DNA of 64,000 nt from Oscillospiraceae bacterium (GTDB lineage: Bacteria; Bacillota; Clostridia; Oscillospirales; Ruminococcaceae): positions 1-64,000 of the forward strand of contig JAKSPK010000005.1 in the NCBI GenBank assembly GCA_024404875.1, in the 5' to 3' direction. The translations under genes were made by a program, and so were the position numbers. Below, one piece after another: positions 30,011 to 38,071 of the stretch. The notes under the pieces are model-generated. The model saw only the letters and a program-made list of their open reading frames with translations. It searched no databases and was not told the origin of the DNA. Each line of letters starts with the position of its first letter. Within the stretch, counting starts at the first letter, position 1.

Positions 30011-30779
30011 ATTCATGCATACTCCGCTGAACGATTTCCTTGCAGCGCAGATATGCCGCAAGATCATCAGGATCGAGTTGCTCCTCCGGTACGCCGGCAT
30101 GGATCTGCGCAAAGATACGGATCCCGGCGGCGCATTTCTGCATCGTTGGTTCGTCCGGCAAATGCACTTGCTGTCCGGCGCAGATTGTCAGATCATAGGC
30201 CGCACAGGGTGGATTTCCGTTCATATCGCGGATTTCACGGTCTGCGTCCGTCAGCGGCCGCTCTGAACATTCAAAGCGCAGATAGGGCGGCAGCAGAAGC
30301 TCATTTTCATTCGCTTTCAGATATCGGCCGGGCAACTGTGAAAAAATGATCGCGGGTGTCTGCGGAGGGATATGATAGGTCAGCAGTACGATCTCCTGCT
30401 TGTCGCCATAGGCGGGCAGAAATTCGCTCAGGCAGGTCGAAGTAAATGCCAGCGTTTGTCCGGCGGCTTTGCACACGGTAAAATCTCCGGTGCGCTCGAC
30501 CCGATAGCCGCAGACCGGCTCGGTGACCGCGGCCTTCTGCGCTGCTGAAAGCAATGCGCGGTAAAGTGAAGTCAGTCGCGGCAGATCAGCGAGCATCGCG
30601 GGATTCAGCCGCTTGCCCTCCTGCACGCGCAGATATTCCGTTCTCACGCCATCAAAGAGCAGTGCATTCAGTGTCAGATAGGCACGCGCATCGTTCAAAA
30701 ATGGATCGCGCAGGTCAAAGCCGGTCAGATCGCCCTCATAAAACCGGACGGCATCGGCTTCGGCTTTTGTCAGTGTCAT
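30009..30779 (-). CDS. Predicted ADP-ribosyltransferase-like protein (R-S-E class)
   Basis: The 256-residue protein has the pieces of an arginine-type mono-ADP-ribosyltransferase in the right order. A helical start, LTKAEADAVRFYEGD, is followed by motif I Arg in CGYRVERTGDF (about 93-103), motif II FTSTCLS (about 117-123), and the ARTT-loop block NENELLLPPYLRF (about 168-180). The last has the E-x-E of iota-toxin and VIP2-like enzymes. About 75 C-terminal residues with no assigned fold follow. There is no signal peptide, so it acts inside the cell or needs another exit route. It starts 13 nt after aroF with a weak ribosome binding site, suggesting low, coupled translation. The match is by motif only. 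Confidence 0.65.
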   Translation of the reverse strand: MTLTKAEADAVRFYEGDLTGFDLRDPFLNDARAYLTLNALLFDGVRTEYLRVQEGKRLNPAMLADLPRLTSLYRALLSAAQKAAVTEPVCGYRVERTGDFTVCKAAGQTLAFTSTCLSEFLPAYGDKQEIVLLTYHIPPQTPAIIFSQLPGRYLKANENELLLPPYLRFECSERPLTDADREIRDMNGNPPCAAYDLTICAGQQVHLPDEPTMQKCAAGIRIFAQIHAGVPEEQLDPDDLAAYLRCKEIVQRSMHE

Positions 30780-30792
30780 TGCAGCGGCCGGT

Positions 30793-31824
30793 TTACAGCA
30801 GCTCTGCGATCTCCAGGATCAGCCGCTCGCTCTTTTCCCAGCCGAGGCAAGGATCGGTGATCGACTTGCCGTAGCAGCCGCCGTCGATCTTCTGTGCACC
30901 GTCCTCAATATAGCTTTCGATCATGAAGCCCTTGACGAGCTTTTTGATCTCCGGATTATATCTGCGGGCGGCAAGGACTTCCTTGCAGATTCGCGGCTGT
31001 TCAAGAGGATTCTTGCCGGAGTTGGCGTGGTTGGTATCAATGATTGCTGCGGGATTTGCGAAATTACCCTCTGCATAAAGCGCCGCGAGATGCGCAAGAT
31101 CCTCGTAGTGATAATTCGGGAGCGACTGACCGTGCTTGTTCATATAGCCGCGCATGATTGCGTGTGCAAGCGGATTGCCGGCAGAATGCACTTCCCAGCC
31201 GCGATAGATGAAGGTATGTCCCTGCTGCGCGGCGGTGATTGCGTTCATCATGACGGAAAGATCGCCGGAGGTCGGGTTCTTCATGCCGACCGGAACCGGC
31301 AGGCCGCTGGATACGAGACGGTGCTGCTGATTTTCGACCGAGCGGGCACCGACTGCGACATAGGCCAGCAGATCATCGAGATAACGATGGTTTTCGGGGT
31401 AAAGCATCTCATCGGCGCAGGAGAAGCCAGTCTCCTTGAGCGCACGCATATGCAGCTCTCTGGTCGCGATGATGCCCTTGAACATATCCGGCTTGCTCTG
31501 CGGATCAGGCTGATGCAGCAGACCTTTATAGCCTGCGCCGGTTGTACGTGGCTTATTGGTGTAGATGCGCGGGATGATGAAGATTTCGTCCTTGACCTCT
31601 TCCTGCACCTTGCGCAGACGGCTGACATAATCCAGCACAGTATCGGGGTTATCCGCCGAGCAGGGACCGATGATAAGCAGCAGGCGGTCATCCTTTCCGG
31701 TGAAGATATTGCTGATGATCTCAGCACGCTCTGAAACGATTTGTTCCATTTCAGGTGTGACCGGATACATTTCTTTTGTTTCCTTCGGGATTGTCAGTTT
31801 CCGTTCAAATTCCATGTTCATCAT
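30793..31824 (-). CDS. aroF: 3-deoxy-7-phosphoheptulonate synthase (type I DAHP synthase)
   Basis: The 343-residue enzyme joins phosphoenolpyruvate and erythrose 4-phosphate in the first step of aromatic amino acid synthesis. IIGPCSADNPDTVLDYVSRL, a PRTTGAGYKGL loop, GARSVENQQHR, VGMKNPTSGD and DTNHANSGKNP are the signature segments of the AroF/G/H family. RBS AAGGAG lies upstream; the start may be the ATG at 31824 or the ATG three codons later. A short leader of about 75 nt leaves no room for a T-box. It is followed by the ART-like gene. Confidence 0.96.
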   Translation of the reverse strand: MMNMEFERKLTIPKETKEMYPVTPEMEQIVSERAEIISNIFTGKDDRLLLIIGPCSADNPDTVLDYVSRLRKVQEEVKDEIFIIPRIYTNKPRTTGAGYKGLLHQPDPQSKPDMFKGIIATRELHMRALKETGFSCADEMLYPENHRYLDDLLAYVAVGARSVENQQHRLVSSGLPVPVGMKNPTSGDLSVMMNAITAAQQGHTFIYRGWEVHSAGNPLAHAIMRGYMNKHGQSLPNYHYEDLAHLAALYAEGNFANPAAIIDTNHANSGKNPLEQPRICKEVLAARRYNPEIKKLVKGFMIESYIEDGAQKIDGGCYGKSITDPCLGWEKSERLILEIAELL

Positions 31825-31907
31825 ATTGGCGTTTCTCCTTTATTATATTATAATAGTTTTTCTGCTGTTATCGTTTTTCTGCCGCAGCCTGTTGTCACTC
31901 CGCTGAC

Positions 31908-31936
31908 ATTATAGCACGAATTCGGTGATTTGTCAA
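31908..31936 (-). promoter_or_regulatory. aroF promoter
   Basis: On the minus strand, a perfect TTGACA (31931-31936) and a perfect TATAAT (31908-31913) with a TGC extension are 17 nt apart. This is one of the strongest promoters in the window by sequence. Confidence 0.92.
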
Positions 31937-32040
31937 CTCTTTAACGCATTGAATCACAAAATTAAATGACTGACCCAGCGGCGGAACGGTTGATTGTTGC
32001 ATCCACTTCACTTTCTTGTGCTTTCGATTGTCCGTTCAAA

Positions 32041-32076
32041 AACATCCCGACCGATGTGTGAATCGGTCGGGATGTT
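32041..32076 (-). terminator. Terminator of adhE-kinase unit
   Basis: A perfect 15-bp stem (AACATCCCGACCGAT and its complement) with a 6-nt loop is followed on the minus strand by a T-run. It lies about 50 nt after the kinase stop. The rest of 31937-32128 holds nothing else that I can identify. Confidence 0.88.
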
Positions 32077-32128
32077 GGGTTTTCGGTAGTGCCGCGGTGA
32101 GCCAGCGGGTTTTGTGCAAGGGTGTTAT

Positions 32129-32887
32129 TTATACATAATCAACAACATTGACCCAGCGGGAGAGCAGCTCGAAATCATCCGTGCTGTTTTCCTTGACGGA
32201 CTGCGATGCTGCAACAATCGGCATCCAGTTCTGCACATATTGCAGCGCCGTATCGTTCATCACGCAGAAAAGCCGCAGATATTCCTTTGCCAGCGACTCC
32301 TGTCCGTTCAGCATGAGATAGAGATAGGTTCTCGCGGCATCCGCTGACGCATTGCCCTGTGTGGCATGTGCCCAGTCGATGATAAAGGGCGCGCCGTCCG
32401 GTCTGATGATGACATTTGAGGGATTGAAATCGCCGTGGCAGACTTTCTGGTGCTTCGGCATACCCTCCAGACGCGTATGAAGCTCAAAGCGTATAGTTGC
32501 CTCAAATTTGCTGTCGCTGATCTTGCGGTGCATTTTATCCTTGAGCTTGGTCAGCAGCGGAGCGCGTTTTGTGTGGATCAGCATTTGCAGCTCGACAAGC
32601 TTGCGGAGATACTCGTCCTTCTTCTCCGGATTTTCGTCAATGAGCTGCTGAAGTGTCTTGCCCTCAATATAATCGGAGCGGATCGCCCACTGATTACCTT
32701 CCTTGAACACCTCGTGAATGCGCGGGATGTTGAGATCAGTTTCTTCTACACGCGCCTGATTCAGCGCTTCATTCAGTACGGATGCCTTAGAATAATCCGC
32801 GCTGAACAGCTTGACGACAGTATCGCCGTCGCGGTAGATCACTTTATTCGGTCTGGTCGCAATGACCTGATCTTCCTGATACAGCAT
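32129..32887 (-). CDS. APH-fold phosphotransferase (small-molecule kinase)
   Basis: The 252-residue protein has an aminoglycoside-phosphotransferase/choline-kinase fold. Residues about 1-90 form the ATP-binding lobe (KVIYRDGDTVVKLF, with the conserved Lys). The catalytic loop is HGDFNPSNVI (about 143-152) and the metal site IIDWAHA (about 162) follows. The substrate is unknown; antibiotic resistance is only one possibility and nothing here favours it. It starts 16 nt after adhE, in the same transcription unit. I chose the ATG at 32887, which has AAGGGGG upstream. Confidence 0.82.
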   Translation of the reverse strand: MLYQEDQVIATRPNKVIYRDGDTVVKLFSADYSKASVLNEALNQARVEETDLNIPRIHEVFKEGNQWAIRSDYIEGKTLQQLIDENPEKKDEYLRKLVELQMLIHTKRAPLLTKLKDKMHRKISDSKFEATIRFELHTRLEGMPKHQKVCHGDFNPSNVIIRPDGAPFIIDWAHATQGNASADAARTYLYLMLNGQESLAKEYLRLFCVMNDTALQYVQNWMPIVAASQSVKENSTDDFELLSRWVNVVDYV

Positions 32888-32903
32888 GATGATTGCCCCC
32901 TTT

Positions 32904-35519
32904 TCAGACCTGTTCGTTGTTTTTGCCGTAGTACGCATTCAGATACATTTGACGGATTTCGCTGATGAGCGGATAGCGCGGATTTGCGCCGGTGCACTGA
33001 TCATCGAAGGCATGCTCGCTCATCTCATCGAGACGGCTGAGGAAGTCCTGCTCATCAATGCCCCATTCACGGATGCTGTCCGGAACGCCGATGATCTTCT
33101 TGAGATCGTTGATCGCTTTGATGAGGTTTTCGAGCTTCTCGGTATCGTTTCTGCCCTTGATGCCGATGGCAGCGGCCATCTCCGCATAGCGGCTGCGTGT
33201 ATGCGGATAGCTGTACTGCGGGAAGGTGCCCATTTTCGGCGGAACATCTGCAGCATTGAACCGGAGCACCTGCTCCAGCATCAGCGCATTTGCAATGCCG
33301 TGCGGGATGTGGTGGAATGCGCCGAGCTTATGTGCCATCGAATGGCAGACACCAAGGAACGCGTTTGCAAAGGCCATGCCTGCGAGCGTTGCAGCATTTG
33401 CCATATTGCTCCATGCTTCGATGTCCTCTGCGCCGTTCTGATAGGTTCGCGGCAGATTCTCAAGAACGAGCTTCAGCGAACGGATCGCAAGGCCGTCGGT
33501 GTAGTCAGTCGCGAGCATGGAAGCATAGGCTTCGAGTGCGTGCGTTGCAACATCAATACCGGAAGCCGAGGTCAGGCTCTTCGGTGCGGTCTTCATCATA
33601 TCGGGATCAACGATCGCCATGTTCGGCATTAGCTCATAGTCCGCGAGCGGATACTTTACGCCGCTCTGTTCGTCGGTGATGACGGCGAAGGGCGTGACCT
33701 CCGAGCCGGTGCCGGCCGATGTCGGGATTGCGACGAAATAAGCCTTTTCTCCCATTTTCGGGAAGGTGTAGATGCGCTTGCGGATATCGGAGAAGCGCAT
33801 TGCCATATCCATAAAGTCCGCATCGGGATGCTCATACAGAACCCACATGATCTTTCCGGCATCCATCGCCGAGCCGCCGCCGAGTGCGATGATGACATCG
33901 GGCTGGAAGGCGGTCATTGCGGCAGCGCCCTGGCGTGCAGACTCGAGTGTCGGATCCGGTGCGACATCAAAGAAGGTCGTGTGGACGATGCCGAGCGCAT
34001 TCAGCTTATCGGTGATGCACTTGGTATAGCCGTTCTTGAACAGGAAGCTGTCGGTGACGATGAAGGCACGCTTTTTGTGCATGATCGTTCCGAGCTCATC
34101 GAGCGCGACGGGCAGGCAGCCCTGCTTGATATAGACCTTTTCCGGCGCACGGAACCACAGCATATTCTCTCTCCTTTCGGCGACGGTTTTGATGTTGAGC
34201 AGATGCTTGACACCGACATTCTCGCTGACGGAATTGCCGCCCCACGAGCCGCAGCCGAGCGTCAGCGACGGCTGCAGATCGAAGTTGTAGAGATCACCGA
34301 TGCCGCCGTGAGAGGAGGGTGTATTAACCAGGATTCGGCAGGTTTTCATGCGCTCTGCAATGGCGTTGATCTTTGCGCGTTCGGTAACAGCATTCAGATA
34401 GACAGAGGATGTGTGTCCGAAGCCGCCGTCTGCGATGAGGCGTTCCGCCTTCTGCATGGCATCCTCGAAGTTTTTGGCGCGGTACATCGCAAGCACCGGC
34501 GAAAGCTTCTCGTGAGCAAATTCCTCGTCAATGCTGACATCCTCGACTTCACCAATCAGAATCTTTGCGGTTTCAGGGACCTCGACGCCGGCGAGTGCAG
34601 CAATTGTATGCGCGGACTGTCCGACGATCTGTGCATTCAGCGAGCCGTTGATGATAATGGTACTGCGCACCTTGTCAAGCTCATCGCCCTTGAGGAAATA
34701 GCAGCCGCGTGCCTCAAATTCCTTCTTCACCTTGTCATAGACCTTATCCAGCACAATCGTCGATTGCTCGGATGCGCAGATCATGCCGTTGTCGAAGGTC
34801 TTGGAATGGATGATCGAATTGACCGCGAGGCTGATATTTGCGGTATCGTCAATGATTGCAGGAGTATTGCCGGCACCGACACCGAGCGCAGGTTTGCCGC
34901 TTGAATAAGCAGCATGAACCATGCCAGGACCGCCGGTCGCGAGGATGATATCGGAATACTTCATGACGGTATTGGTCATGTCGAGCGAGGGCTTGTCAAT
35001 CCAGCCGATCAGTCCCTCCGGCGCACCGGCCGCATAGGCCGCCTCTGCTACGATCCGCGCCGCTTCAATGGTGGAACCCTTTGCACGCGGATGCGGGGAG
35101 ATGATAATGCCGTTGCGCGTCTTCAGTGTGATAAGCGTTTTGAAGATCGCGGTGGAAGTCGGGTTGGTTGTCGGGATGACCGCCGCGATGACGCCGATCG
35201 GTTCGGCAATGCGCATTGTGCCCATTGCCTCATTGTGTTCGATTACACCGCAGGTTTTGGTATTGCGGTAAGCGTTGTAGATATACTCGGATGCGAAATG
35301 ATTCTTGATGACCTTATCCTCGACTACGCCCATGCCGGTCTCGGCGACCGCCATTTTTGCGAGCGGGATCCGCGCCTGATTGGCTGCGATTGAAGCAGCG
35401 CGGAAGATCGCATCGACCTTTTCCTGCGGGAACTTTGCATATTCCTCCTGTGCCTTCCGAACGCGGGCAAGGAGTGCTTTCAGGGCATCGATCGTATCAA
35501 CGATTGGATACGCTTTCAT
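32904..35519 (-). CDS. adhE: Bifunctional acetaldehyde-CoA / alcohol dehydrogenase
   Basis: The 871-residue enzyme makes ethanol from acetyl-CoA in two NADH-using steps and regenerates NAD+ in fermentation. Residues about 1-440 are the aldehyde dehydrogenase half with the catalytic Cys in FDNGMICASEQS (about 249). Residues about 460-871 are the iron-dependent alcohol dehydrogenase half with GGGSAMDAGKIMWVLYEHPD (about 546) and the iron-binding HSMAHKLGAFHHIPHG block. AdhE usually forms spirosome filaments. RBS GGAGG lies 6 nt before the ATG. Length is normal. Confidence 0.97.
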   Translation of the reverse strand: MKAYPIVDTIDALKALLARVRKAQEEYAKFPQEKVDAIFRAASIAANQARIPLAKMAVAETGMGVVEDKVIKNHFASEYIYNAYRNTKTCGVIEHNEAMGTMRIAEPIGVIAAVIPTTNPTSTAIFKTLITLKTRNGIIISPHPRAKGSTIEAARIVAEAAYAAGAPEGLIGWIDKPSLDMTNTVMKYSDIILATGGPGMVHAAYSSGKPALGVGAGNTPAIIDDTANISLAVNSIIHSKTFDNGMICASEQSTIVLDKVYDKVKKEFEARGCYFLKGDELDKVRSTIIINGSLNAQIVGQSAHTIAALAGVEVPETAKILIGEVEDVSIDEEFAHEKLSPVLAMYRAKNFEDAMQKAERLIADGGFGHTSSVYLNAVTERAKINAIAERMKTCRILVNTPSSHGGIGDLYNFDLQPSLTLGCGSWGGNSVSENVGVKHLLNIKTVAERRENMLWFRAPEKVYIKQGCLPVALDELGTIMHKKRAFIVTDSFLFKNGYTKCITDKLNALGIVHTTFFDVAPDPTLESARQGAAAMTAFQPDVIIALGGGSAMDAGKIMWVLYEHPDADFMDMAMRFSDIRKRIYTFPKMGEKAYFVAIPTSAGTGSEVTPFAVITDEQSGVKYPLADYELMPNMAIVDPDMMKTAPKSLTSASGIDVATHALEAYASMLATDYTDGLAIRSLKLVLENLPRTYQNGAEDIEAWSNMANAATLAGMAFANAFLGVCHSMAHKLGAFHHIPHGIANALMLEQVLRFNAADVPPKMGTFPQYSYPHTRSRYAEMAAAIGIKGRNDTEKLENLIKAINDLKKIIGVPDSIREWGIDEQDFLSRLDEMSEHAFDDQCTGANPRYPLISEIRQMYLNAYYGKNNEQV

Positions 35520-35576
35520 AATGGACCTCCGTTCCGTTAGTTATTCGCTGTGTATTTCATACAGCTTTGGCATTTG

Positions 35577-35700
35577 ATACGAATATCTCGAAAAACCAGA
35601 GGCATCCGGCGATTGAAATTTCGCCATGCTGTGTCAGATCCCATTGCCTGACGAAATAGCATTTCGCTATCCTGCCTATGCTGCTTTTCGGGATTCGTAT
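35577..35700 (-). promoter_or_regulatory. Folded region upstream of adhE
   Basis: Arms ATACGAAT..CGAAAA (35577-35594) and TTTTCG..ATTCGTAT (35685-35700) pair over 14 bp with a small internal loop. They enclose GTCAG/CTGAC (35633-35637 and 35648-35652) and a CGAAAT-AGC-ATTTCG hairpin (35652-35666). It may be a structured mRNA leader or an operator cluster for adhE. I found no clear -35/-10 pair and no exact Rex palindrome. Confidence 0.4.
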
Positions 35701-35714
35701 GAAAAGAGATTATG

Positions 35715-35771
35715 AAAAACGGCGATGCCGGTCTCTCTCCGCCACGCGGGGAGCGGAGACAGGTACCGCCG
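35715..35771 (-). terminator. Terminator of oadG-oadB
   Basis: On the minus strand, a long hairpin (35720-35771) with arms CGGCG/CGCCG, GTCTC/GAGAC and CTCCGC/GCGGAG is followed by TTTTTC. It lies about 20 nt after the oadB stop. Confidence 0.85.
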
Positions 35772-35793
35772 TAATTTCCGATAAGTTTTATGC

Positions 35794-37005
35794 TCAGCCG
35801 ATTACGGAGAGCAGCACGCCGGCCGCGACCGCAGAGCCGATAACGCCCGCGACATTCGGTCCCATTGCGTGCATGAGCAGGAAGTTGGTGGGATCAGTTT
35901 CCGCACCGACCTTCTGTGCGATACGCGCTGCCATCGGGACAGCGGAAACGCCTGCTGAACCGATCAGCGGATTGACCTTGCCGCGCGTGACCTTATACAT
36001 GATCTTGCCGAAGATCAGACCGCAGGCCGTGCCGAGCGAGAACGCGACAACACCGAGCAGCATGACACCGCCGAATTTGAGGTTGATGATCTGTTCCGCC
36101 TTGGTGGTCGCACCGACGGAGATGCCGAGGAAGATCGTGATGATATTCATGAGGGCATTCTGTGCGGTGTCGATCAGTCTGGCAGCAACACCGGATTCCT
36201 TGAGCAGATTGCCGAACATCAGCATGCCGACAAGCGGCGCAGCCGACGGGACGAGCAGAGAAACGATGATTGTAACCGCGATCGGGAAGATGATTTTCTC
36301 AGTTTTGGAGACAGTGCGGAGCTGTTCCATCTTGACAGAGCGTTCCTTCTTCGAAGTCAGCGCCTTCATGATCGGCGGCTGAATGATCGGAACGAGCGCC
36401 ATATAAGTATATGCAGCAAGCGCGATATTACCCGTGGTGATCGCACCGCCGCCGGTCAGAAGACGGGTGGAAACATAGATTGCAGTCGGACCGTCCGCAC
36501 CGCCGATAATGGCGATCGAGCCAGCTTCTGCAGCAGTAAAGCCGAGCAGTCCGGCGACAATGAAGGTAAAGAAGATGCCGCCCTGTGCTGCTGCACCGAG
36601 CAGGAAGCTCTTCGGGTTCGCAATCAGCGGGGAGAAGTCGGTCATACAGCCGATGCCGAGGAAAATCAGCGGAGGATAGAGCTGCAATTTGACGCCTAGA
36701 TACAGAATATCCAGCAATCCGCCTTCTTTTAGTACTTCTCCGTAATTGACATGGCCGTCCACCAGAACCCAGAGATCCGGATGATAGAGCCCTGCCATCG
36801 GGAGATTGGTCAGCAGCATACCGAACGAGATCGGCAGCAGCAGCAGCGGCTCGAAGCCTTTTGCAATCGCCAGGTACATGAATACGAATGATACAAGAAT
36901 CATGATGAGATTCTTCCAGCCGCCGTCGGCAAACAGCGAACGAAGTCCACTGTCAGACCAGAGGCCGCCGAGCGTGTTGGTGATAAAATCTAATACACCG
37001 CCCAT
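35794..37005 (-). CDS. oadB: Na+-translocating decarboxylase beta subunit
   Basis: The 403-residue membrane subunit belongs to the OadB/GcdB/MmdB family, which pumps Na+ outward using decarboxylation energy. About nine to eleven membrane segments are present, with the family blocks GIGCMTDFSPLIANPK, IIGGADGPTAIYVSTRL (Na+-site Asp) and NPLIGSAGVSAVPMAARIAQ. RBS CGGAGG precedes the ATG. It follows oadG by 44 nt. No carboxyltransferase alpha subunit or biotin carrier is next to it, so the substrate (oxaloacetate, methylmalonyl-CoA or glutaconyl-CoA) cannot be decided here. Confidence 0.95.
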   Translation of the reverse strand: MGGVLDFITNTLGGLWSDSGLRSLFADGGWKNLIMILVSFVFMYLAIAKGFEPLLLLPISFGMLLTNLPMAGLYHPDLWVLVDGHVNYGEVLKEGGLLDILYLGVKLQLYPPLIFLGIGCMTDFSPLIANPKSFLLGAAAQGGIFFTFIVAGLLGFTAAEAGSIAIIGGADGPTAIYVSTRLLTGGGAITTGNIALAAYTYMALVPIIQPPIMKALTSKKERSVKMEQLRTVSKTEKIIFPIAVTIIVSLLVPSAAPLVGMLMFGNLLKESGVAARLIDTAQNALMNIITIFLGISVGATTKAEQIINLKFGGVMLLGVVAFSLGTACGLIFGKIMYKVTRGKVNPLIGSAGVSAVPMAARIAQKVGAETDPTNFLLMHAMGPNVAGVIGSAVAAGVLLSVIG

Positions 37006-37049
37006 TGTTTTTTCCTCCGTTTTTTCTTTTTATGTTATTGCTGCAATGC

Positions 37050-37511
37050 TCAGAACGGTCTGGTTGCATCAGAGATGCCGGCCTGTGCCCAGACAGATCT
37101 GCCGGAGCCGCCGCGTGTGACCTGCTTCACCGAACGCAGTCGGTATTTCTTTCCGTCGGCAGCACCCATCGCCGCGATTGCCGCCATGATGACCGCGATG
37201 ACCTCACTGTCATCGGTATCCGCAGCAGGCGCAGGGGAAGCAGACGGAGAAGCCTCTTTTTTCGGAGCAGCGGGCGCCGCTTTTGGAGAAGCGGGCTTTG
37301 GTGCAGCCGCCTTTTGGGGCGCAGCTTTTTTCGGCTTGCCGGACTGCTTTTTGAAGATGCCGCCGGTCGCATACAGGAATATGACGAGAACCAGCAGCGC
37401 GACGAAAACGACGGCGAGACCGATCAGTGTCATGGACGCGATCTCCGTGCCGGAGAGCTTTTCGGAACCGCGCAGAACCTTATCCGCCGTCAGGACGGGA
37501 AACAATGTCAT
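37050..37511 (-). CDS. oadG: Na+-translocating decarboxylase gamma subunit
   Basis: The 153-residue protein has one membrane helix (about 25-48, TLIGLAVVFVALLVLVIFLY), a Pro/Ala/Lys-rich linker (about 58-105) and a conserved C-terminal helix-strand unit with EVIAVIMAAIAAM and RSVWAQAGISDATRPF. This is the OadG layout, which holds the alpha and beta subunits together. The ATG at 37511 follows GGGAGGA by 6 nt. It precedes oadB in the same unit. Confidence 0.9.
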   Translation of the reverse strand: MTLFPVLTADKVLRGSEKLSGTEIASMTLIGLAVVFVALLVLVIFLYATGGIFKKQSGKPKKAAPQKAAAPKPASPKAAPAAPKKEASPSASPAPAADTDDSEVIAVIMAAIAAMGAADGKKYRLRSVKQVTRGGSGRSVWAQAGISDATRPF

Positions 37512-37546
37512 GGATATTCCTCCCTCTATAATCACATACAAACTTA

Positions 37547-37575
37547 TTATACTTCATTTTCAAAAAAAAGGCAAG
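37547..37575 (-). promoter_or_regulatory. oadG promoter
   Basis: On the minus strand, TTGCCT (37570-37575) and TATAAT (37547-37552) are 17 nt apart, 36 nt before the start codon. Confidence 0.82.
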
Positions 37576-37882
37576 TGTTTTTTGCAGAAAATTCGGGCGC
37601 TTTCCCCCGCATAAAACTGACAAATCCGACAGGGACGGCATATTGGCGGCCGTTATGCGAAAACAGCGGATTCGATCACGGCTGTACTTGGGCGGATATG
37701 CGTGCTGTTCACAGTTTTTGTCTTTTGAATGTTCAGCAGCCTCGATCAGCGGCGTTCCATTATGCAGCGAGGAAAAATGAGGCGGCTGTGCCATTGACAA
37801 ATCGGAGACGGGTTCTGCCCGCCGTATTCCGGACGGTATGCACCGTGCGAAATGGGACTATAACGATTCTTTGTATGCATAC
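37576..37882. other. Non-coding gap between oadG and DUF2953 units
   Basis: About 300 nt without a supported gene. TTGACA at 37794 has no -10 partner. Open frames here lack ribosome binding sites and known domains. Confidence 0.45.
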
Positions 37883-37911
37883 TTGCATTTTCTCTCATAA
37901 TATGGTATAAT
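37883..37911 (+). promoter_or_regulatory. Promoter of the DUF2953-gerW-rluB unit
   Basis: TTGCAT (37883-37888) and TATAAT (37906-37911) are 17 nt apart. The leader (to 38071) can form nested stems TGCCC/GGGCA and GCAGA/TCTGC at about 37943-37991. The sequence around it resembles the promoter at 42429-42457. Confidence 0.8.
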
Positions 37912-38018
37912 AAATGCAAACATTCATGATGATTTATCTGAATGCCCTTGCAGATACGCAGGTCAGAGATCTGCTCTCTGCAAATCGGGCAATGATACCA
38001 TATTCGCTTCGCTTGCAT
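37911..38018 (-). pseudogene. Possible remnant of a small cysteine-rich protein
   Basis: On the minus strand from 38018, the frame reads MQAKRIWYHCPICREQ, like the start of small zinc-ribbon proteins common in this group (W-Y-x-C-P-x-C). The expected second CxxC is missing and the frame runs into unrelated sequence. It overlaps the promoter and leader of the DUF2953 gene, so it is probably not expressed. Low confidence. Confidence 0.25.
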
Positions 38019-38071
38019 GGCATAAGAAAGGCATTGTATTTTTTTGATTCCCGGTGAAGGAGGTGCAGCGC

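Noticed and set aside
31825..31907. T-box or tryptophan attenuator before aroF
   Set aside because: The leader is only about 75 nt and has no T-box consensus or leader peptide with Trp, Tyr or Phe runs.
33828..34904. 358-codon plus-strand frame within adhE
   Set aside because: It is antisense to the conserved aldehyde dehydrogenase half and its composition is shadow-like.
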